DNA of 25,755 nucleotides from an uncultured Prochlorococcus sp. (GTDB lineage: Bacteria > Cyanobacteriota > Cyanobacteriia > PCC-6307 > Cyanobiaceae). A model generated the notes under the pieces. The model saw only the letters and a list, made by a program, of their open reading frames with translations, was not told the origin of the DNA and searched no databases. The stretch covers positions 1 through 25,755 of the forward strand of contig CACGGY010000007.1 of the NCBI GenBank assembly GCA_902572675.1, in the 5' to 3' direction. The position numbers and the translations under genes are program-made. Of the stretch, positions 22,681-25,755 are shown one piece after another (positions within the stretch are counted from its first letter, which is position 1; each line of letters starts with the position of its first letter).

Positions 22681-23662
22681 AATCTTTTTTAATTAAAATT
22701 TTTCCAATAATTTCATCTACAGGTGGTTCATTTATATATAGGTCTTCAATATCAAAATTATCTAGTATTGTCTTCAATGACGTAGTAATGGATTTATTTT
22801 CAACTATTATTGTGATCTCGTTCTTTGTTTTGTTTTTAATAGAAAACCCTGAATTCTGTAATTTAATCGCATCTTCTTCTGAACGACAAACTAACAATAT
22901 TTCCTTAATAGGTGATAGTTTATTCAACAATAGGTCTAGTTTTCCATCATATGAGATGGATCCATTGTGTACACATATAACCCTCTTGCATAGAGAAGTA
23001 ATATCTTTCATGTAATGACTTGTTAGGCATATTGTTGCATTAGTTTCCTTATTATATTTTTTAAGAAATTTCCTTAAATTTCTCTGAGCATTAATATCCA
23101 AACCAAGTGTTGGCTCGTCTAAAAATAAAATATTTGGTTCATGTATTAATGCTGCTAATAATTCTGACTTCATTCGCTGACCAAGGGATAGTTTCCTAAC
23201 AGGTATGAATAGCTCTTCATCAATTTCAAGCATATCTGATAATTTTTTTATTCTTTTTTTTGCCTCGAACCTATCTAAGTCATATATTGCTGCGTTTAAA
23301 TAGAAAGATTCAATTGGCGGAAGATCCCAAATCAGTTGTTGTTTTTGACCCATTATCAAAGTGATATTTTTTAGAAAATTATCTTTTCTTCTGAACGGCA
23401 AAAAGCCTGAAACTAAAATTGAACCTTGACTAGGATAAATTAATCCACATAGTATTTTTAAAATTGTTGTTTTACCAGCTCCATTAGCACCAAGAAAACC
23501 TACTATTTCGCCTTCTTTGATTTCAAAACTTATATCATTTATAACCCTTAAACTTTTAGTTTTTCTGTTGAAAAAATGAGCAATTGTTCCTTTTAAGCCT
23601 GGTTTTTTAGAAGAGATATCAAATGACTTAGATAAATTTTTTACATCAATAATATTTTTCAT
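22670..23662 (-). CDS. ABC exporter ATP-binding protein (COG4586 type)
   Basis: A 330-residue ATPase of the ABC superfamily. Walker A is GANGAGKT at residues 58-65, the signature is LSLGQRMK at about 158-165, Walker B is ILFLDEP at 178-184 and the H-loop His216 lies in LTSHYMKDI. The N-terminal insert (GLKGTIAHFFNRKTKSLRV) and the C-terminal regulatory-like extension of about 80 residues fit the COG4586 branch, which is paired with two ABC-2 permeases. It drives export of an unknown substrate. It overlaps the first permease gene by 11 bases. Confidence 0.93.
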   Translation of the reverse strand: MKNIIDVKNLSKSFDISSKKPGLKGTIAHFFNRKTKSLRVINDISFEIKEGEIVGFLGANGAGKTTILKILCGLIYPSQGSILVSGFLPFRRKDNFLKNITLIMGQKQQLIWDLPPIESFYLNAAIYDLDRFEAKKRIKKLSDMLEIDEELFIPVRKLSLGQRMKSELLAALIHEPNILFLDEPTLGLDINAQRNLRKFLKKYNKETNATICLTSHYMKDITSLCKRVICVHNGSISYDGKLDLLLNKLSPIKEILLVCRSEEDAIKLQNSGFSIKNKTKNEITIIVENKSITTSLKTILDNFDIEDLYINEPPVDEIIGKILIKKDYDI

Positions 23663-23732
23663 TTCAATTATAAAATTGCTAAAAGTTGTTATTTTTTATA
23701 AATTGTTTGCATCTTAGAAAAATTTTTATAAT

Positions 23733-24119
23733 TTAGAATGTATCTTTTAACGATACAACTAGCCAGATAAAAAAGTTAATTGGATTTATCAAATCGCTAA
23801 CTTTTTGCTTATTTTCATATTTTAATTCTTTAAAAAAATCAAAAATAAAATTATTATTTTCTTTTTTATAATTAATTTTTATAATATCACCGTTTTCGTC
23901 GAGAAGATCAATTTCATCTTCAAAAAACCATTGCTCCTTTCCATTAGATAATTGTATGACTACACCAATGCCTTTACCATCAGTTATTCTGAAATCACTT
24001 ATTTTCCCAATCGAAGATACATTTACAGCATCAATTACTTCTTTAGTAAGTCTATCCTTCGATAGGTCTAAATTTATTTGAACAGAGTTACCTATCTCAG
24101 CTTTATCTAAAATTGACAT
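23733..24119 (-). CDS. PetP-like (DUF2862) protein with C-terminal extension
   Basis: The first 73 residues match PetP, the small cytosolic subunit bound to the cytochrome b6f complex that affects its stability and electron flow. IGNSVQINLDLSKDRLTKEV is followed by the hallmark SSIGKISDFRITDGKGIGVVIQL and KEQWFFEDEIDLL. After that the protein continues for about 55 residues, mostly charged and helical (KKENNNFIFDFFKELKYENK), ending in a short hydrophobic segment (NPINFFIWLVVSLKD). Classic PetP is about 70 residues, so the extension is unusual. It is 70 bases upstream of the ABC ATPase gene on the same strand. Confidence 0.8.
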   Translation of the reverse strand: MSILDKAEIGNSVQINLDLSKDRLTKEVIDAVNVSSIGKISDFRITDGKGIGVVIQLSNGKEQWFFEDEIDLLDENGDIIKINYKKENNNFIFDFFKELKYENKQKVSDLINPINFFIWLVVSLKDTF

Positions 24120-24191
24120 TTTTTTAGGTTATTATACCTATCGATTTGAGTATTATGCGATTAATTGAAAATTATTAATTTATATCTATAG

Positions 24192-24338
24192 TTAATTCTT
24201 TTTAAAAATAGCTTCAAGGATTCTTTTTATTGAAAGCGTTAATATTCTCAAGAAGACTAAAAATATTCCTAGCCATCCTAAAATAATAGCTATTGATAGC
24301 ATGCTTGATCCTAGATCACCCTGTAGTAAATTCTGCAT
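24192..24338 (-). CDS. Small single-span membrane protein (48 aa)
   Basis: ATG at 24336-24338 opens 48 codons to TAA at 24192-24194. A polar start (MQNLLQGDLGSS) leads into one membrane span (MLSIAIILGWLGIFLVFLRIL) and a basic amphipathic end (LSIKRILEAIFKKN). The clean ATG, helix and basic tail support a real gene, too short to be found by length alone. No family recognised. Confidence 0.6.
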   Translation of the reverse strand: MQNLLQGDLGSSMLSIAIILGWLGIFLVFLRILTLSIKRILEAIFKKN

Positions 24339-24493
24339 ATGTTTCCTATATTTATAGATATGATTTAGTTTTTATAACTTACTTATACAATAAGAAATTA
24401 GTCAACAATATATTATTAAAAATTCTTTATTCTGAAATTATTAATAGACTTGCTTAGTAAGTTAAGATTTAGTAAGTAACCAAATAAAATAGT

Positions 24494-24592
24494 TTGGAAG
24501 TAACTTTAACCTCTTTCCTTGGAATATTTTTTATCATTATTGGTTTAATGGTGAGGATTGATTTCAAATTATCTATGCAAAAGGACCTTTAG
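24494..24592 (+). CDS. Possible 32-aa single-span membrane protein
   Basis: A TTG-initiated frame with an in-frame TAA three codons upstream. It reads MEVTLTSFLGIFFIIIGLMV, then RIDFKLSMQKDL and TAG: one membrane helix with a basic C-terminal end. The size resembles minor subunits of photosynthetic or NDH complexes, but it does not match any I can name. Short length and a TTG start keep this tentative. Confidence 0.4.
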   Translation: MEVTLTSFLGIFFIIIGLMVRIDFKLSMQKDL

Positions 24593-24860
24593 TTGGTGGT
24601 CATAAGTTTTTTAATGCAATATAAATTTTAAGTTTTCTAATAATTAAGTTAAATTGTAGAAACTAATTTCAAACACATAAAAATTCCAATTCATAATATC
24701 TGTTTAATTGTGGGGGTTGGAAAAATTTTTAATTTCATAAATTTTAAAAACAATAATGGCAAATAGTTTAAAAAATAATTTTAGGTTTTTTACTATTGGA
24801 GATCCTCAACTAGTCTTCCCTCTCCAATTAGGATTATCATTCCCTTGCTATAAAGGTCTT

Positions 24861-24968
24861 TTAAATTTTTATTATTTCCAAGTATTTATCTGATAAAAAT
24901 CTTCTTGACATTTTCTCCTTGAGTTTATGCTTAGGAGTGTTTTTAGAGTCATATTCCAGTTTAATCAA
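24861..24968 (-). CDS. Possible 35-aa charged protein
   Basis: On the minus strand, TTG at 24966-24968 opens 35 codons to TAA at 24861-24863. The product is rich in Lys, Asp, Glu and Arg (KLEYDSKNTPKHKLKEKMSR...). The frame is strikingly coding-like for a gap, but very short and without a clear ribosome-binding site. The internal ATG follows an AAGGAG, so an even shorter protein of 16 residues is possible. Confidence 0.35.
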   Translation of the reverse strand: MIKLEYDSKNTPKHKLKEKMSRRFLSDKYLEIIKI

Positions 24969-25029
24969 ATCTTGTATTATTTAGAAAGAAAAATGAATAA
25001 CAGTCTTATAAAAGGCCTGTATTTGAATT

Positions 25030-25054
25030 AAAAAAGCCACCTTAAAAGGGGGCT
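25030..25054 (-). terminator. Intrinsic terminator after the initiator tRNA
   Basis: On the minus strand, AGCCCCC and GGTGGCT pair as a stem with one internal mismatch around a short U-rich loop, followed by a T run. It begins about 9 bases beyond the tRNA 3' end. Confidence 0.75.
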
Positions 25055-25062
25055 ATAAATAT

Positions 25063-25139
<77 letters not shown>

Positions 25140-25185
25140 ACGTATATACATAGCATACATCCGAAAGGGTTAATTTCCTATTTTT

Positions 25186-25755
25186 TTAGGTTTCTTGGAA
25201 TTTTAATTGACCTTTAACTTCTATTCGTACACCTTCAGAAAAGTTAAACACCTTTTCTTCAATGTCTTGTATTCTCAAGTCTGATATCCAATCTAACTGT
25301 TTCAGTAAATGGAGACTTATAGCATGCTTGGCTCTTTTTGAGCCATCTTCTACTTTTAAAGCTAGTCCTATTCCTTCATTTACTTTGCAAAGACATTGTA
25401 TTCCTTCAGCGCCACCTTTTCCTATGACTTGTCCATGAGAAGCTTTAATTATTTCAGTATCAAATTTATTGTTGTCACTTATCATTATTGGATTTGTTGT
25501 CATAGCTCTGCTGATTTGCTCTAATTCAGCATTGTCAGAACTGCTAAGTTGGGAATATAACTTAGACATTTCTACAAGTTTTAGATAAAGAGTTGGCGCA
25601 CCACAATCATCACGTTCTGCGATAATTTCAGAATATGGTATTTTAAGTAATTCTGAAACAATTCTGAATATTTCTCTTTGAAGTGGATGATCCCCTTTTA
25701 AATAACTTTCTAGGGGCCAATTCAATTTTTTGCATGTAGCTAAAAAAGCAGCATG
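25186..25755 (-). CDS. L-asparaginase II (Rhizobium etli/AnsA-like family), 5' end off the window
   Basis: This is the C-terminal part of an Asparaginase_II (PF06089-type) enzyme, which hydrolyses L-asparagine to aspartate and ammonia. The reading frame continues through an apparent TTG start at 25725 to the window edge (HAAFLATCKKLNWPLESYL), so the gene runs off the right side. In the part present: the KHAxxL-like helix, YLKGDHPLQREI, RDDCGAPTLYLKLVEMSKLY, HGQVIGKGGAEGIQCLC, and the closing KVEDGSKRAKHAISLHLL. These blocks are typical of this family, which is separate from the E. coli type. About 190 of the usual 310-330 residues are visible. Confidence 0.88.
   Translation of the reverse strand, partial: HAAFLATCKKLNWPLESYLKGDHPLQREIFRIVSELLKIPYSEIIAERDDCGAPTLYLKLVEMSKLYSQLSSSDNAELEQISRAMTTNPIMISDNNKFDTEIIKASHGQVIGKGGAEGIQCLCKVNEGIGLALKVEDGSKRAKHAISLHLLKQLDWISDLRIQDIEEKVFNFSEGVRIEVKGQLKFQET

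Larger units (their letters stand above)
24339..25062. other. About 720-base gene-poor stretch
   Basis: Only very small frames are seen here: 24494-24592 on the plus strand and 24861-24968 on the minus strand, listed separately. At 24797-24828, TTGGAGA and TCTCCAA form a seven-base-pair stem around an 18-base loop, without a T run. The rest is plain AT-rich DNA. The terminator of the initiator tRNA closes the right end. Confidence 0.5.

Noticed and set aside
24756..24893. 45-codon plus-strand ATG frame (MANSLKNNFRFFTIGDPQL...)
   Set aside because: Overlaps the end of the more coding-like minus-strand frame at 24861-24968, has no ribosome-binding site, and its second half looks like random AT-rich translation.

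Overview
The window is strongly AT-rich, densely packed chromosomal DNA with short intergenic gaps and many tiny membrane proteins. It looks like a high-light-type Prochlorococcus or a close marine picocyanobacterial relative. The support is the base composition, the Asn/Lys/Ile-rich proteins, a PetP (DUF2862) protein, a three-cysteine peroxiredoxin-like glutathione peroxidase, a PurT, the initiator tRNA and the S21 protein. I see no transposase, integrase, phage gene or CRISPR array.

Layout. 1-3120: the tail of an unknown plus-strand gene, a glutathione peroxidase on the minus strand, then a plus-strand membrane protein followed by purT, and small membrane or zinc-ribbon proteins. 3131-8080: a minus-strand run with aminopeptidase N, a small exported protein that appears to start at ATT, a metallo-beta-lactamase-fold protein, two small hypotheticals and a DCC (DUF393) thiol protein. 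8150-10160: a patch of very small, mostly membrane proteins, several below 60 codons. 10165-11771: a GNAT acetyltransferase divergent from a peptidase E, then a conserved hypothetical. 12171-14743: a putative operon of a diverged methylenetetrahydrofolate-reductase-like barrel and an FAD oxidoreductase, convergent with a uridine-kinase-like P-loop enzyme. 15011-17288: a helix-hairpin-helix protein with a Lys-Thr repeat, rpsU, and a tightly coupled salvage-like operon (small protein, phosphoribosyltransferase, nucleoside 2-deoxyribosyltransferase). 17398-19183: small membrane or exported proteins and a stand-alone HNH nuclease. 19320-20600: a TauE/SafE permease and a candidate minus-strand small RNA with a very good terminator. 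20598-24119: two overlapping small proteins, then a three-gene ABC exporter (ATPase and two permeases, all overlapping) downstream of a PetP-like protein. 24190-25755: three tiny ORFs, an initiator tRNA-Met with its terminator, and an asparaginase II running off the right edge.

Functionally this is a mix of housekeeping (purine synthesis, peptide turnover, translation, peroxide defence), nucleotide salvage, one exporter and many lineage-specific small proteins. The least explained parts are the MTHFR-like/FAD pair, the ATT-initiated exported protein, the candidate small RNA, and the set of proteins under 60 residues. All family assignments were made by reading motifs, without database searches. 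Gene-poor stretches are described individually below.
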